A DNA stretch of 50,979 nt from Bacteroidia bacterium (GCA_030529945.1 JAUMVX010000014.1:1-50979), one strand, 5' to 3'. Shown: positions 19,201 through 28,740, numbered from the stretch's first letter. Translations and numbers: made by a program. The notes: generated by a model from the sequence alone, not told the origin.

Positions 19201-20403
19201 TCAGTTCACGTGCTTGCCGTGGCAGCGGCCGTAGGTGAGTCCGCTGCCGCAGGGGCAAGGGTCGCCGAGCCCGACACGCTTGATGGCTATGCCGTATTTC
19301 GAGACGTCCGTGGTGGTGTCTGGCTGCGGAAGGCCTTTCCTGAGGTAGTCGGGGATGTCGGCCTCAGCCTGCGCCGCGCTTTCCTCCACCTGTATGTCCA
19401 CCTTGAGAGTGCCGGCCTCGTTCGCGCTGAAACCGCGCAGAATCCACTTGGGAACCGTATTCGCGTAGTCGGCGATGGCTCTGATGCATTCCTCGTACCT
19501 GTCGAACTTCCCGATGGAGTCCACCACGTCCTCCACCGCCCCGAAAAGCATCTCGGTGTCCGTCTCCTTCATCGGCAGCTGGGCGTTCAGCCAGATGTCG
19601 TGAAGCTCCTCCATACACTCCTCCTCGGTGTAGCCGAGGGCGCGAAGCATATCGAGCACCGCCTGTCCCTCCTCGGACTTGGCCCCGTAAGTCCCGTAAG
19701 GCATAAGCTCCGCGACTTCCAGAGCGCGTCTGGCATCGATTTTCGCGTAGCGGCTTCCCTTGGAACTGCGGTTTTTCTTGCGGAGTCCCAGTATCATCTC
19801 GGGATTGTTCATATAAGGGGTGGCCAGATAGATCTGATTCCCGGTGTCTATGCGGGACATCATCAGAATGATCGACTTGGCGAGGTCTTCGAGGAGAATC
19901 GGCCTGAAGCCGGCTTCCCTGCGAAGATCCTCGAGACTGTCCAGAAAAACCCTGAACGGGACCATTCCGTAAATGTTCAGTATGCTCAGTATCATCCTGT
20001 CCAGCTGGAAGCTGCCATCGGCCTCCTTGAGAGCTATGACCTCATCGACCTTATCCCTGATGGCGTCGTAAACATCTGAAACCACGACGAAACTGCCTTC
20101 CAGATCCTCGGAAAACTTCAGCTCTATGGTACACAGGCCCTCCAGAGCGCTCGGAATGGGGAGTATTTCCATTTTCACCGGCTTGTCCTTTCCGGCTTCG
20201 ATTCCTTTCTTCAGCAGGCGGAGATCCACTTCGGTGAGGTCGCGGAGCCAGTCCTCGGGATGATTCAGAATGAATCCGGCAAGAGCCTCCACCATCGCCC
20301 CCTTCCTTTCGGCTATTCCGAATTTCTTCAGTCCCAGAGACTCGCCGATGTTGCGGAGATCGTCTTTATAAAGCGCTCCGAGCAGTGTCCTTATACTTCC
20401 CAT
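19201..20403 (-). CDS. SEC-C motif protein
   Basis: A 400-residue cytoplasmic protein that ends in a zinc-binding SEC-C motif, CPCGSGLTYGRCH, like that at the C-terminus of SecA, where it binds SecB or ribosomes. The rest is helical and has no recognisable enzyme motif. The N-terminus (LGALYKDDLRNIGESLGLKKFG) resembles a small helical SAP- or Rho-like fold, which is only an impression. It starts three bases after the stop of the nitroreductase gene, so it is the second gene of a two-gene operon. Function unknown; a role as a zinc-dependent protein or RNA adaptor is possible. Confidence 0.75.
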   Translation of the reverse strand: MGSIRTLLGALYKDDLRNIGESLGLKKFGIAERKGAMVEALAGFILNHPEDWLRDLTEVDLRLLKKGIEAGKDKPVKMEILPIPSALEGLCTIELKFSEDLEGSFVVVSDVYDAIRDKVDEVIALKEADGSFQLDRMILSILNIYGMVPFRVFLDSLEDLRREAGFRPILLEDLAKSIILMMSRIDTGNQIYLATPYMNNPEMILGLRKKNRSSKGSRYAKIDARRALEVAELMPYGTYGAKSEEGQAVLDMLRALGYTEEECMEELHDIWLNAQLPMKETDTEMLFGAVEDVVDSIGKFDRYEECIRAIADYANTVPKWILRGFSANEAGTLKVDIQVEESAAQAEADIPDYLRKGLPQPDTTTDVSKYGIAIKRVGLGDPCPCGSGLTYGRCHGKHVN

Positions 20404-20406
20404 ATA

Positions 20407-21036
20407 TCATTCCCAATCTACGAACCGTATCTTTCCGAGGTCGCGTTCCCTGGCCTGAGGGTTCTCGTCCGGGTAGCCCACGGCTATCATAAGGCAGAGC
20501 CGGTAGCCTTCGCTGAGCTGCAGGGCGTCGAGGAACCACGAGACTTCCGGAGAGTTCTCCAGAAATGCTACGGGACCTCCGAGGCAGCAGGTGCCGAGTC
20601 CGAGGGACTGTGCGGCGAGTATCATATTCTCCGCCATAAGCCCCGCGTCAAGTCCGCTGTCTCCCTCGGGAACCGCGATGGCGATGACTGCGGGAGCGTT
20701 GCGGAACATATTCTTGAAATCCTTGTCGCGCTGCACCATTTCGGGATTGGCCGCCGCGAAGACGGCGGTCACGGAATCTATAGCCTCCGCGCTGTCCACG
20801 ATGCGCACCTCCCAGTTCTGGCGGTTCATTCCGTTCGGAGCGTTCACTCCGCATACGGCTATCTGCTGAAGCTTCTCCCGCTCTACGGGACGGTCTGCAT
20901 ATTTGCGTATGGAACGTCTTGCCATAATAGTCTCTATGACAGCGTTTTCGTTGCTGCTTTCCTGTGTCTGGCCGCAGCCGGCCGCTCCGAGGGTCGATAG
21001 GGCCGCGAGGGAGACGAGTCGTGTAATTTTCTTCAT
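20407..21036 (-). CDS. Nitroreductase-family lipoprotein
   Basis: FMN-dependent NAD(P)H oxidoreductase of the nitroreductase superfamily, 209 residues. The first 21 residues form a lipoprotein signal with lipobox GAAGC (C21), so it is predicted to act outside the cytoplasm, unusual for this family. RRSIRKYADRPVE is the N-terminal FMN-phosphate motif; APNGMNRQNWEVRIV and GLGTCCLGG are typical inner motifs. It is the first gene of a pair with the SEC-C protein. Substrate unknown; an electron donor in the periplasm would be needed. Confidence 0.85.
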   Translation of the reverse strand: MKKITRLVSLAALSTLGAAGCGQTQESSNENAVIETIMARRSIRKYADRPVEREKLQQIAVCGVNAPNGMNRQNWEVRIVDSAEAIDSVTAVFAAANPEMVQRDKDFKNMFRNAPAVIAIAVPEGDSGLDAGLMAENMILAAQSLGLGTCCLGGPVAFLENSPEVSWFLDALQLSEGYRLCLMIAVGYPDENPQARERDLGKIRFVDWE

Positions 21037-21138
21037 AATATGTGTTTGTTATTTTTTACTTGACGGGCAGGTCAGGACATTTTTCCGTCATTCCCGAAAA
21101 CAAGCTCCGCAACGCATCAAAGTTACAATATTTATCCT

Positions 21139-21146
21139 TATATTCG
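21139..21146 (+). promoter_or_regulatory. Possible -7 box upstream of the M20 dipeptidase
   Basis: TATATTCG differs from TAnnTTTG by one base. The surrounding 14-mer CTTATATTCGCAGC is identical to that upstream of the Gate-domain gene at 37.92 kb. The leader from here to 21282 includes TTTTCAGGGAATCACT, which resembles the right arm of the palindromic elements around tig. Confidence 0.35.
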
Positions 21147-21281
21147 CAGCCTGCGGGGCCAAGTTCAGGGAGTTTTTTTCAGAAATCTCTGAAAGGCCGC
21201 GTCAGAAAGAAGAGAAAGTGTTTTCAGGGAATCACTGAAGATTCACCGAAGCAGTTTATTGACCACGTAAAAAGTAACATT

Positions 21282-22628
21282 ATGAAGGAATACATCGAAC
21301 AGAACAAGGAGAGATTCTTCGAGGAGCTTTTCTCCATCCTGAGAATCCCGTCCATCTCCGCGAAGGCCGAAAACAAGCCTGATATGCAGCGCTGCGCCGA
21401 AAGGATAGCTCAGCTGCTGCGCGAAGCGGGCGCCGACGAGGCCGGGGTATATCCGTCCTCCGGAAACCCGGTCGTGTTCGGGTGCAAGATAGCGGACCCG
21501 TCCCTGAGCACCGTCCTGGTGTACGGACATTACGACGTGCAGCCGGCCGAGCCGCTCGAAAAGTGGAACAGCGACCCCTTCGAGCCGGTCATCCACGACG
21601 GCGCCATCTGGTGCCGGGGGGCGAACGACGACAAGGGCCAGCTCTTTATGCACATAAAGGCCTTCGAATACCTGCTCCGCAGCGGACAGCTCCGCCATAA
21701 CGTGAAGTTTATGTTCGAGGGCGAGGAGGAGATCGGCAGCCCGTCCCTCCCGCAGTGGATACGCGACCATAAGGAGATGCTCGCCGCCGATGTCTGCCTC
21801 GTGTCGGACACCACGATGCTCGGCGAGAACATTCCGTCCATAAACTGCGGAATGCGCGGCCTGAGCTATCTCGAAGTCAAGGTCACCGGCCCCGACAAGG
21901 ACCTGCACTCCGGCCACTACGGCGGAGCGGTCGCGAATCCCATTACCGTCCTCTGCGAGATGATAGCCTCCCTGCATACTCCGGACGGCAAGGTCGCCGT
22001 CCCGGGCTTCTACGACAAGGTGGTGAATCTTTCCCGCAAGGACAGGGACCTGCTCGCCAAGGCTCCTTTCGACAGGGAGGCCTATAAGAAATCCATAGGA
22101 GTCAGGGAGCTGCGCGGCGAGAAGTCATACTCGACGCTCGAGCGCACCGGCATCCGGCCTTGTCTGGACGTATGCGGCATCTGGGGCGGCTACACCGGCG
22201 AGGGCGCGAAGACCGTCATCCCTTCCGAGGCCCACGCGAAAATCTCGATGCGTCTGGTGCCTGACCAGCTGAGCGCCGAAATCACTCCTCTCTTCGCACG
22301 CCACTTCAAGCGCATCGCTCCGCGCAGCGTCACCGTCGAGGTGAAGGAATGCGAAGGCGGCGACGGTTTCCTCATCCCGATCGACTCGCCGGCATACAAG
22401 GCGGCGTCCCGCGCCATCACCGAAGTGTATGGCATCGAGCCGGTTCCGAGCCGTGGCGGCGGCAGCATCGCCGTCCTCGCGGAAGTCCAGAAAATCCTGG
22501 GCATCGACCCGCTCCTGATGGGCTTCGGCCTCGAGCGCGACACCATCCACTCCCCGAACGAGAGCTATCTGCTCAAGCAGTTCTTCGGCGGAATGGAGTC
22601 CATCGCACTCTTCTACCGTTATTTCTGA
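21282..22628 (+). CDS. M20-family dipeptidase
   Basis: Zinc metallopeptidase of the M20/ArgE/DapE superfamily, 448 residues, resembling cytosolic dipeptidases (CNDP-like). Metal ligands are visible: H and D in VYGHYDVQP, D in GANDDKGQ, the catalytic/metal acids in FEGEEEIGS, and a later H in DLHSGHYGG of the dimerisation domain. The substrate is probably dipeptides or other short peptides. The frame is open back to 21042, but the extension is low-complexity and lies in a regulatory region, so I chose ATG 21282, which gives the family N-terminus. No signal peptide, so cytoplasmic. Confidence 0.9.
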   Translation: MKEYIEQNKERFFEELFSILRIPSISAKAENKPDMQRCAERIAQLLREAGADEAGVYPSSGNPVVFGCKIADPSLSTVLVYGHYDVQPAEPLEKWNSDPFEPVIHDGAIWCRGANDDKGQLFMHIKAFEYLLRSGQLRHNVKFMFEGEEEIGSPSLPQWIRDHKEMLAADVCLVSDTTMLGENIPSINCGMRGLSYLEVKVTGPDKDLHSGHYGGAVANPITVLCEMIASLHTPDGKVAVPGFYDKVVNLSRKDRDLLAKAPFDREAYKKSIGVRELRGEKSYSTLERTGIRPCLDVCGIWGGYTGEGAKTVIPSEAHAKISMRLVPDQLSAEITPLFARHFKRIAPRSVTVEVKECEGGDGFLIPIDSPAYKAASRAITEVYGIEPVPSRGGGSIAVLAEVQKILGIDPLLMGFGLERDTIHSPNESYLLKQFFGGMESIALFYRYF

Positions 22629-22685
22629 AAAACGCGGCGCGGCCCGCTCCCGCGGTCCGGCCAATATCGTAACAAGCGACAAGTT

Positions 22686-24362
22686 ATGTCAGACGAAAAG
22701 ATAATATTCTCGATGGCGGGGGTGGGGAAGGTTCTTCCCCACAATAACCGCGTGATCCTCAAGGATATCTACCTTTCCTTCTTTTACGGGGCGAAGATCG
22801 GCATCATCGGTCTGAACGGCTCCGGCAAATCCACCCTCCTGAAAATCATCGCCGGCGTGGAGAAATCCTACAGGGGCGAAGTGGTCTGGGCTCCGGGCTA
22901 CACCGTGGGCTATCTGGAGCAGGAACCCCAGATGGACCCGGACAAGACCGTCCGCGAGGTGGTCGAGGAAGGCGTGAGCGAAATTATGGACCTTCTCAAG
23001 GAATACGAGGAGGTGAACCTGAAGTTCTGCGAGCCGATGAACGATGAGCAGATGAACACTCTCATTGCCCGGCAGGGCGAACTCACGGAAAAGATCGAGC
23101 ACGTAGGCGGCTGGGACATAGACTCCAGGCTGCAGCAGGCTATGGACGCGCTGCAGTGTCCTCCGGACGACGCCCTCGTCTCGACCCTTTCGGGCGGCGA
23201 ACGCCGCAGGGTCGCGCTTTGCCGTCTGCTTCTGCGGGCTCCGGACGTGCTGCTTCTCGACGAGCCTACGAACCACCTCGATACGGAGAGTATCCAGTGG
23301 CTGGAGGCCCATCTGCACCAGTACAAGGGCACGGTCATCGCCGTGACCCACGACCGCTATTTCCTCGACAACGTCGCCGGCTGGATTCTGGAGCTCGACA
23401 GGGGAGAGGGCATACCGTGGAAGGGCAACTATTCTTCCTGGCTGGAGCAGAAGAGCCTGCGTCTGGCTCAGGAGGAGAAACAGGAAAGCAAGCGCCGCAA
23501 GACTCTGGAACGTGAGCTGGAATGGGTCAGGATGGCCCCGAAGGCCCGTCAGGCGAAGCAGAAGGCCCGTCTGGGAGCCTATGAGAAGATGGCTTCGGCG
23601 GACACGAAGGAGAAGGAGTCGAGGCTCGAAATCTATATTCCGAACGGCCCGCATCTGGGGAACAAGGTCATAGAATTCCACGACGTCAGCAAGTCTTATG
23701 GAGACAAGCTGCTCTTCGAGCATCTGGACTTCGTCCTGCCTCCGGCCGGAATCGTGGGCGTAATCGGACCGAACGGAGCGGGAAAGACCACGCTCTTCCG
23801 CCTGATAATGGGTCTGGAAAAGCCCGACGGCGGCAGCATCGAGATAGGTGAGACCGCGAAAATATCCTACGTGGACCAGCAGCACAGAAGCATAGATCCG
23901 GACCTTAGCGTGTACGAGACTATCGCGGGTAATTCCGAGTGGGTCCGTCTGGGAGGCCGGGACATAAACGCGCGCTCCTGGGTGAGCCGCTTCAATTTCT
24001 CCGGAGCCGATCAGGAGAAGCTCTGCGGAGTGCTCTCCGGCGGCGAGCGGAATCGTCTGCATCTGGCCCTCACGCTTAAGGACGAGGGCAATGTGCTTCT
24101 GCTCGACGAGCCTACGAACGATGTGGACGTGAACACTATACGCGCTCTGGAGGACGGATTGGACGGCTTCGCCGGCTGCGCGGTGGTGGTTTCCCACGAC
24201 CGCTGGTTCCTCGACCGCATCGCTACGCATATCCTGGCCTTCGAGGGCGAGGGAAGAGTTTATTTCTTCGAGGGAAGCTACTCCGAGTATGAGGAGAACC
24301 GCAAGGCCCGTCTGGGAGACGATGAGCCTAAACGCTTCAAATACAAGAAACTGATGAGATAA
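22686..24362 (+). CDS. ettA: Energy-dependent translational throttle protein EttA (ABC-F ATPase)
   Basis: ABC-F protein that binds the ribosomal E site and gates entry into elongation according to the energy state. Two ATPase domains are visible: Walker A GLNGSGKST (residues 42-50) with signature LSGGERRR and LLLDEPTNHLD, then GPNGAGKTT with LSGGERNR and LLLDEPTND. The linker between the domains (KQESKRRKTLERELEWVRM) contains the charged P-site tRNA interaction motif. No membrane segments. The 558-residue length matches EttA (about 555). It is separated from the M20 gene by 57 bases. Confidence 0.95.
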   Translation: MSDEKIIFSMAGVGKVLPHNNRVILKDIYLSFFYGAKIGIIGLNGSGKSTLLKIIAGVEKSYRGEVVWAPGYTVGYLEQEPQMDPDKTVREVVEEGVSEIMDLLKEYEEVNLKFCEPMNDEQMNTLIARQGELTEKIEHVGGWDIDSRLQQAMDALQCPPDDALVSTLSGGERRRVALCRLLLRAPDVLLLDEPTNHLDTESIQWLEAHLHQYKGTVIAVTHDRYFLDNVAGWILELDRGEGIPWKGNYSSWLEQKSLRLAQEEKQESKRRKTLERELEWVRMAPKARQAKQKARLGAYEKMASADTKEKESRLEIYIPNGPHLGNKVIEFHDVSKSYGDKLLFEHLDFVLPPAGIVGVIGPNGAGKTTLFRLIMGLEKPDGGSIEIGETAKISYVDQQHRSIDPDLSVYETIAGNSEWVRLGGRDINARSWVSRFNFSGADQEKLCGVLSGGERNRLHLALTLKDEGNVLLLDEPTNDVDVNTIRALEDGLDGFAGCAVVVSHDRWFLDRIATHILAFEGEGRVYFFEGSYSEYEENRKARLGDDEPKRFKYKKLMR

Positions 24363-24392
24363 CACAGCACAGATTCCCCTTTTCTTTTATAT

Positions 24393-25901
24393 ATGGAAAA
24401 AAACATTTCTATGAACCCGAACCTCATCGTTCGGTATCTGAAGAAAGCTTCTTCAGAGTTCACGCGTGAAGACATCATCCGTTACTGCGTGGACAACGAG
24501 GTAGAATTCATCAACTTCCACTACTGCGGGTGGGACGGTCGGCTCAAGACCCTTAACTTCGTGATTCAGAGCGAAGAGCATCTTGAGAACATCCTTACCG
24601 CCGGCGAACGGGTGGACGGCTCCAGCCTTTTCCCTTTCATCGAGGCGGGCAAGAGCGACCTTTATGTACTGCCGAAGTACAGGACGGCCTTCGTGAATCC
24701 GTTCGCGGAGCATCCTACGGTGGACATTCTCTGTTCCTATTTCGACCGTGAGGGCCAGCCTTTCGAGAGCTCGCCGGAATATATACTCCACAAGGCCCAC
24801 GAGGCGTTCAAATCCACTACCGGGATGACTATGGAGACTATGGGAGAGCTCGAATACTACATTATCTCCGACGAGGAGGACCTGTATCCGGTGGCCGACC
24901 AGAAGGGCTATCACGAGAGCGCCCCGTTCAACAAATTCACGGATTTCCGCATCGAGGCCCTGAAGCTCATAGCCCAGGCCGGCGGACGCATCAAGTACGG
25001 ACACTCCGAGGTGGGCAATTTCACGAAGGACGGCAAGTCCTACGAGCAGAACGAGATAGAGTTCCTGCCTGTGAACATCGAGGATGCCGCCGACCAGCTT
25101 GTGGTGGCCAAATGGATTATGCGTCAGCTTGCATATCAGTATAATGTGCAGCTCACTTTCGCTCCTAAGATCACTGCCGGCAAGGCCGGCTCCGGTATGC
25201 ACGTGCACTGCAAGTTCACCCGTGACGGCAAGTCTATGATGACCAGGGGAGGCGAGCTCACCGAGGAGTGCCGCAAGGCCATCGCGGGCTATATGGACGC
25301 GGGAACTTCACTGCCTGCCTTCGGCAACCCTCATCCGCTGTCCTTTATGCGTCTTGTGCCTCACCAGGAGGCTCCGACTTCGCTCTGCTGGTCCTTCTCG
25401 AACCGCAGCGCCCTCGTCAGAGTGCCTCTCGGCTGGCTGAAGCCGATAGATATGGCCGCGAAGTGCAATCCTCTCGAAAAGCCGGATGACCGCGACTTCT
25501 CCGAGAAACAGACCTTCGAATGGAGGGCTTCAGACTGCTTCGCCGACACATACCTGCTTATGGCGGCCCTCTGCGCGGCCGCACGCCACGGTTTCGAAAT
25601 GTCTGACGCCCTTAAGGTGGCCGAGAAGACTTATGTGGGTCTCGGCGTGAACATACACGATGCGAGCCAGCAGAAGGTGCAGGAGTCCCTGGAACAGCTT
25701 CCGGGAAACTGTGTCGCCGCCGCTGCCGAACTCGCCAAGGACCGTGAGATCTACACGTCGAAGGGAGTGTTCTCGGATGCCCTCATCGACTGGTACATCA
25801 AGTATCTTACGGATTTCCACGACGAGAATCTGCGCGAGGAGCTGAAGAAGGACCCGGAGCGCGAGATGCGCTATGTGCTCAGCTGTCTGAATAACGGATA
25901 G
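24393..25901 (+). CDS. glnA: Glutamine synthetase
   Basis: ATP-dependent ligation of ammonia to glutamate. Motifs include MGELEYYI (metal-binding), SGMHVHCKF (ammonia/metal site), and RLVPHQEAPTSLCWSFSNRSALVRVP, which carries the conserved active-site arginines. The 502 residues resemble the type I-like glutamine synthetases of Bacteroidota; the adenylylation loop tyrosine is not obvious. ATG 24411 is an alternative start. The gene lies 30 bases after ettA, so read-through is possible. It converges on the LytTR gene. Confidence 0.92.
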   Translation: MEKNISMNPNLIVRYLKKASSEFTREDIIRYCVDNEVEFINFHYCGWDGRLKTLNFVIQSEEHLENILTAGERVDGSSLFPFIEAGKSDLYVLPKYRTAFVNPFAEHPTVDILCSYFDREGQPFESSPEYILHKAHEAFKSTTGMTMETMGELEYYIISDEEDLYPVADQKGYHESAPFNKFTDFRIEALKLIAQAGGRIKYGHSEVGNFTKDGKSYEQNEIEFLPVNIEDAADQLVVAKWIMRQLAYQYNVQLTFAPKITAGKAGSGMHVHCKFTRDGKSMMTRGGELTEECRKAIAGYMDAGTSLPAFGNPHPLSFMRLVPHQEAPTSLCWSFSNRSALVRVPLGWLKPIDMAAKCNPLEKPDDRDFSEKQTFEWRASDCFADTYLLMAALCAAARHGFEMSDALKVAEKTYVGLGVNIHDASQQKVQESLEQLPGNCVAAAAELAKDREIYTSKGVFSDALIDWYIKYLTDFHDENLREELKKDPEREMRYVLSCLNNG

Positions 25902-25924
25902 CGTGCTACCGGCCGCCGGCGCGT

Positions 25925-26731
25925 CTAAAGCTTCGAAGAAAGCTCTTCGTAATGGCGGCGCGACACGGGTATGGCCCTGTCGGTACTGTCAAGCTCCGCA
26001 AGGATGAGGCCCTCCTTATCCTTGCGGAGTACTTTTATGTGCTTGGGGTTCACGTAGTAGGACCTCTGGCAGCGCACGAGGCCGTGTTTCGCGCAGAGAG
26101 GCTCCAGAGCCTTCATAGAAGTGCGCAGAAGGTATTCCTTGTTCTTCTCGCCCTCGGTGTAGTGGATTCTGACGTAGTTCTCCTCCGAGGCGAGGTAGAG
26201 TATGGCGCCGGGGCTTATGACGAGCCTGAGCCTGCCGTTCTCGTCCTGGAACCGAGCCAGAGTGTTCGCCTCTTCCGCCTGCTTTGCGTCCCGGTTCATA
26301 CCGAGCACCATCAGCAGCAGGCAGAGCAGGGAGTATGGGTAGATGAGCACGAGGGAGATCATACTGAAGCAGCGGCCCACAGCGAAGAAGTAGGGGATTC
26401 CTCCCCGGCTCATAAGGCAGATGTAGAGGCCGCAGAAGAGGGCCATCAGTATGAGTTCGCCGGCGCACCAGCCTATGTACCAGCCGAGGGCGAGGGGACG
26501 GCCGCGCCAGATGAAATGGAAGCCGATTCGCATCCCGGTGATGACCCCGAGGATGATGCAGCTCATCATAGTGGCGTTGAAATAGTACAGGCCTTCACGG
26601 CCGGTGCGGAGCAGCTCTTCGTCTCCGGCGGGACCGTAGAGGACGATGAAGAAGAGGAAGAAGAGGGGCAGGGTCACGAAGTGAAGCACCTGGGCCTTCA
26701 TAGACTTGAAAGTTCCGCAGATTTCGTTCAT
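25925..26731 (-). CDS. Membrane-anchored LytTR-domain transcriptional regulator
   Basis: The N-terminal half has about four hydrophobic segments (residues 17-34, 53-70, 82-108, 115-145), and the C-terminal 105 residues form a LytTR DNA-binding domain: ILYLASEENYVRIHYTEGE, YLLRTSMKALE, VRCQRSYYVNPKHIKVL. No receiver domain is present, so it is a one-component regulator in which the membrane part may sense a signal. A promoter with good -33 and -7 boxes lies upstream. It is divergent from the SGNH hydrolase gene. Its targets are unknown; the neighbouring polysaccharide locus is one candidate but that is inference. Confidence 0.87.
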   Translation of the reverse strand: MNEICGTFKSMKAQVLHFVTLPLFFLFFIVLYGPAGDEELLRTGREGLYYFNATMMSCIILGVITGMRIGFHFIWRGRPLALGWYIGWCAGELILMALFCGLYICLMSRGGIPYFFAVGRCFSMISLVLIYPYSLLCLLLMVLGMNRDAKQAEEANTLARFQDENGRLRLVISPGAILYLASEENYVRIHYTEGEKNKEYLLRTSMKALEPLCAKHGLVRCQRSYYVNPKHIKVLRKDKEGLILAELDSTDRAIPVSRRHYEELSSKL

Positions 26732-26775
26732 AAGGCTGTGTCTTTATATCCGTTTCGTCACTCGGGACGACGGGA

Positions 26776-26807
26776 CAAAGATAGAAAACATAATTTTTAA
26801 TCCCAAA
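26776..26807 (-). promoter_or_regulatory. LytTR gene promoter
   Basis: On the minus strand TTTG (26804-26807), 20 bases, then TATCTTTG (26776-26783): a full match to the Bacteroidota consensus, 45 bases upstream of the start codon. Confidence 0.75.
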
Positions 26808-26893
26808 TATCGCGTTTTTCTCCCGAAAACGCCCCGTTCGTCACATCTTCTTGTCCCAAGTCACTATTTCTTCCCCGGACATCGGACCTTGCC

Positions 26894-26901
26894 TACTTTT
26901 G
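26894..26901 (+). promoter_or_regulatory. -7 box for the SGNH hydrolase gene
   Basis: TACTTTTG matches TAnnTTTG and lies 22 bases before the start codon. The -33 region is weak (TTTC, 23 bases upstream). Confidence 0.5.
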
Positions 26902-26923
26902 CACTTGAAAAAAACGCAAGATT

Positions 26924-27658
26924 ATGAAAAAGGCTATCGCATTCGGAGATTCGGTACTCAGGGGGGTCATAATAGATTCCGCCCGCACCATCGCAAATAA
27001 TGTAAGGTATATGTTTCTGGACAGCAACTTCACCACCCAGGCCGGTCAGCGTCTGGGCGTGGACATAGACAATTACGGCAAGTTCGGAAGCACCATTTCC
27101 ATAGGAACAGGCATCGTGGACCGCCATCTGAAACAGGTGGGGGAGTGCGACTATACTTTCCTCGAATACGGAGGGAACGACAGCGACTTCGATTGGCCGG
27201 CGATAGCGGCCGACCCTTTCGTGCACCACGAGCCGCGCACGCCGCTGAGGCTTTTTTCGGAGATTTATGCCTGCATCGTGGAAAAGGTGCGCCGCTCGGG
27301 CTCGAAGCCGGTGATGCTTTCGCTCACGCCGCTGGACCCGGCTATGTATTTCGGGCATTTCACCCGGTATATGACCGAGGAGCAGAAGGAGAATGTCATC
27401 GTCTGGCTGGGCGGGACCACGGAGTCCATCACGAGCTGGCACGAGATGTATAATCTCGAGGTCTTCAAGCTCTCGCACCGTCTGGGCGTGCCTCTGCTGG
27501 ACATCACGACTCCTTTCCTTAGCCGCAAGGACTTCAGGGAGTATTATTGCGAAGACGGCATCCATCCTAACGAGAAGGGACACCGTCTTATCGCCGACGC
27601 GATCTGCGACCAGCTGAAGGAGGCTGACGATCAGTCTTTCTGGAAGACTCGGACGTAG
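26924..27658 (+). CDS. SGNH/GDSL-family hydrolase
   Basis: Serine esterase or lipase-like hydrolase of 244 residues. The four family blocks are present: AFGDSVLRG (Ser nucleophile), the glycine of block II near YGKFGST, EYGGNDSDF (Asn of block III), and DGIHPNEKGH (Asp and His of block V). No signal peptide, so cytoplasmic. Members of this superfamily remove acetyl or other acyl groups from sugars, which would fit the adjacent polysaccharide locus, but the substrate is not evident. Its 3' end overlaps the convergent GH16 gene by 28 bases. Confidence 0.83.
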   Translation: MKKAIAFGDSVLRGVIIDSARTIANNVRYMFLDSNFTTQAGQRLGVDIDNYGKFGSTISIGTGIVDRHLKQVGECDYTFLEYGGNDSDFDWPAIAADPFVHHEPRTPLRLFSEIYACIVEKVRRSGSKPVMLSLTPLDPAMYFGHFTRYMTEEQKENVIVWLGGTTESITSWHEMYNLEVFKLSHRLGVPLLDITTPFLSRKDFREYYCEDGIHPNEKGHRLIADAICDQLKEADDQSFWKTRT

Positions 27659-28737
27659 TCGATCTGCATTATGGCCGGCAGGGAGCTTTCGTTCACGCCC
27701 TGGGCGCCGCCCCAGGAGCCGCCCCAGGCCAGATTCAGAGTTATGTAGAAGTTCTTGGAGAAAGGCCAGGTGGCTACGCTGCCCTTGCCGTCGTTGCTGA
27801 AGGAGAAGAACTGCTTGCCGTCCACGAAGAATTTCAGCGCCTCCGGGGTCCACTCGCACGCATAGACGTGAAATTCGCCTTCGGCTCCAGCCGTATAGAC
27901 TTCCTTAGTCTTCTGCGTATTTATCGTGTGGTTATAGCTCTGGGTGTGGATGGACGAGGAGGTGTAGTTCGGATGGTAGCCGACTTCCTCCATAATGTCT
28001 ATCTCACCGCATTTCGGCCAGCCGTCCGACTGGTCGTCCGGCATCATCCAGAACGCCGGCCAGGTACCCTTGCCCGAAGGCAGGTTTATGCGGGCCTCCA
28101 TATAGCCGTATTTCCAGGACTTGCGCGTGTTCATCCTCGCGGAGATCACCTGCCCGTCCACCTTCATAGCCCTGATCTTCAGGATGCCGTCCTCGACGTA
28201 GGCCGTATAGTTGCCGTTAAGAACGCCGCCCGCCACATACCTCTGGAGCTCGTTGTTCACGTAGCCGGGAGCCCAGTTCTCGAAACGCCATTTGCCCGTG
28301 TCCACCGAAGTCCCGTCGAACTCGTCGTTCCATACCAGGGAATAGCCTTCCGGGGCATTGATGGTCGGATCGACTTCCTCCTTCGGAGGGGCTGCCTGCT
28401 TTACGGGAACTGAAAGAGTCTGAGTGCCGTAGTAGAAATTCACTGCGGTCTCGCGCTCTGTCTTGCCCGTGTTCTCCGCTATGGTCACCGTGACGGCGGT
28501 GTTTCCCGCGACGCCTCCCGAAGGGGTGACGGTGCACCAGCTCCTGTCGGCGCTGCCCACGCCCCAGTCGCAGTTGGCCGTGACCGTGACGCTCTGAACC
28601 GATTTGGCGTGGTCAGTCGAGATTTCACTCACTGACACGGAGAGGTTCTTGGATGCGGACTCCCCGCCGCCCCCGTTCTTGTCACAGGCGGAGGCGGTGA
28701 GAGCCAGCATAGATAATAGGTATAGTACGTATTTCAT
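27631..28737 (-). CDS. GH16 endo-beta-glucanase lipoprotein with BACON domain
   Basis: Retaining endo-glucanase, likely acting on beta-1,3 or mixed-linkage beta-glucan. Residues 1-18 are a lipoprotein signal (TASAC, Cys18). A BACON-type beta-sandwich domain spans about 33-113, and the GH16 domain about 130-368. The catalytic motif is GEIDIMEEVG, with E245 as nucleophile, D247, and E250 as acid/base. The W-rich segment GTWPAFWMMP is typical of laminarinases. It is the last gene of the susC-susD-SGBP-GH16 transcript, only three bases from the SGBP gene. A surface location would let it cut the polymer before import. Confidence 0.93.
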   Translation of the reverse strand: MKYVLYLLSMLALTASACDKNGGGGESASKNLSVSVSEISTDHAKSVQSVTVTANCDWGVGSADRSWCTVTPSGGVAGNTAVTVTIAENTGKTERETAVNFYYGTQTLSVPVKQAAPPKEEVDPTINAPEGYSLVWNDEFDGTSVDTGKWRFENWAPGYVNNELQRYVAGGVLNGNYTAYVEDGILKIRAMKVDGQVISARMNTRKSWKYGYMEARINLPSGKGTWPAFWMMPDDQSDGWPKCGEIDIMEEVGYHPNYTSSSIHTQSYNHTINTQKTKEVYTAGAEGEFHVYACEWTPEALKFFVDGKQFFSFSNDGKGSVATWPFSKNFYITLNLAWGGSWGGAQGVNESSLPAIMQIDYVRVFQKD

Positions 28738-28740
28738 CGT

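Noticed and set aside
21042-21281. N-terminal extension of the M20 dipeptidase
   Set aside because: It covers the promoter region and lacks similarity to the family; ATG 21282 gives the usual start.
22689-24365. 558-codon minus-strand frame opposite ettA
   Set aside because: Shadow of ettA with almost identical limits; no motif of its own.
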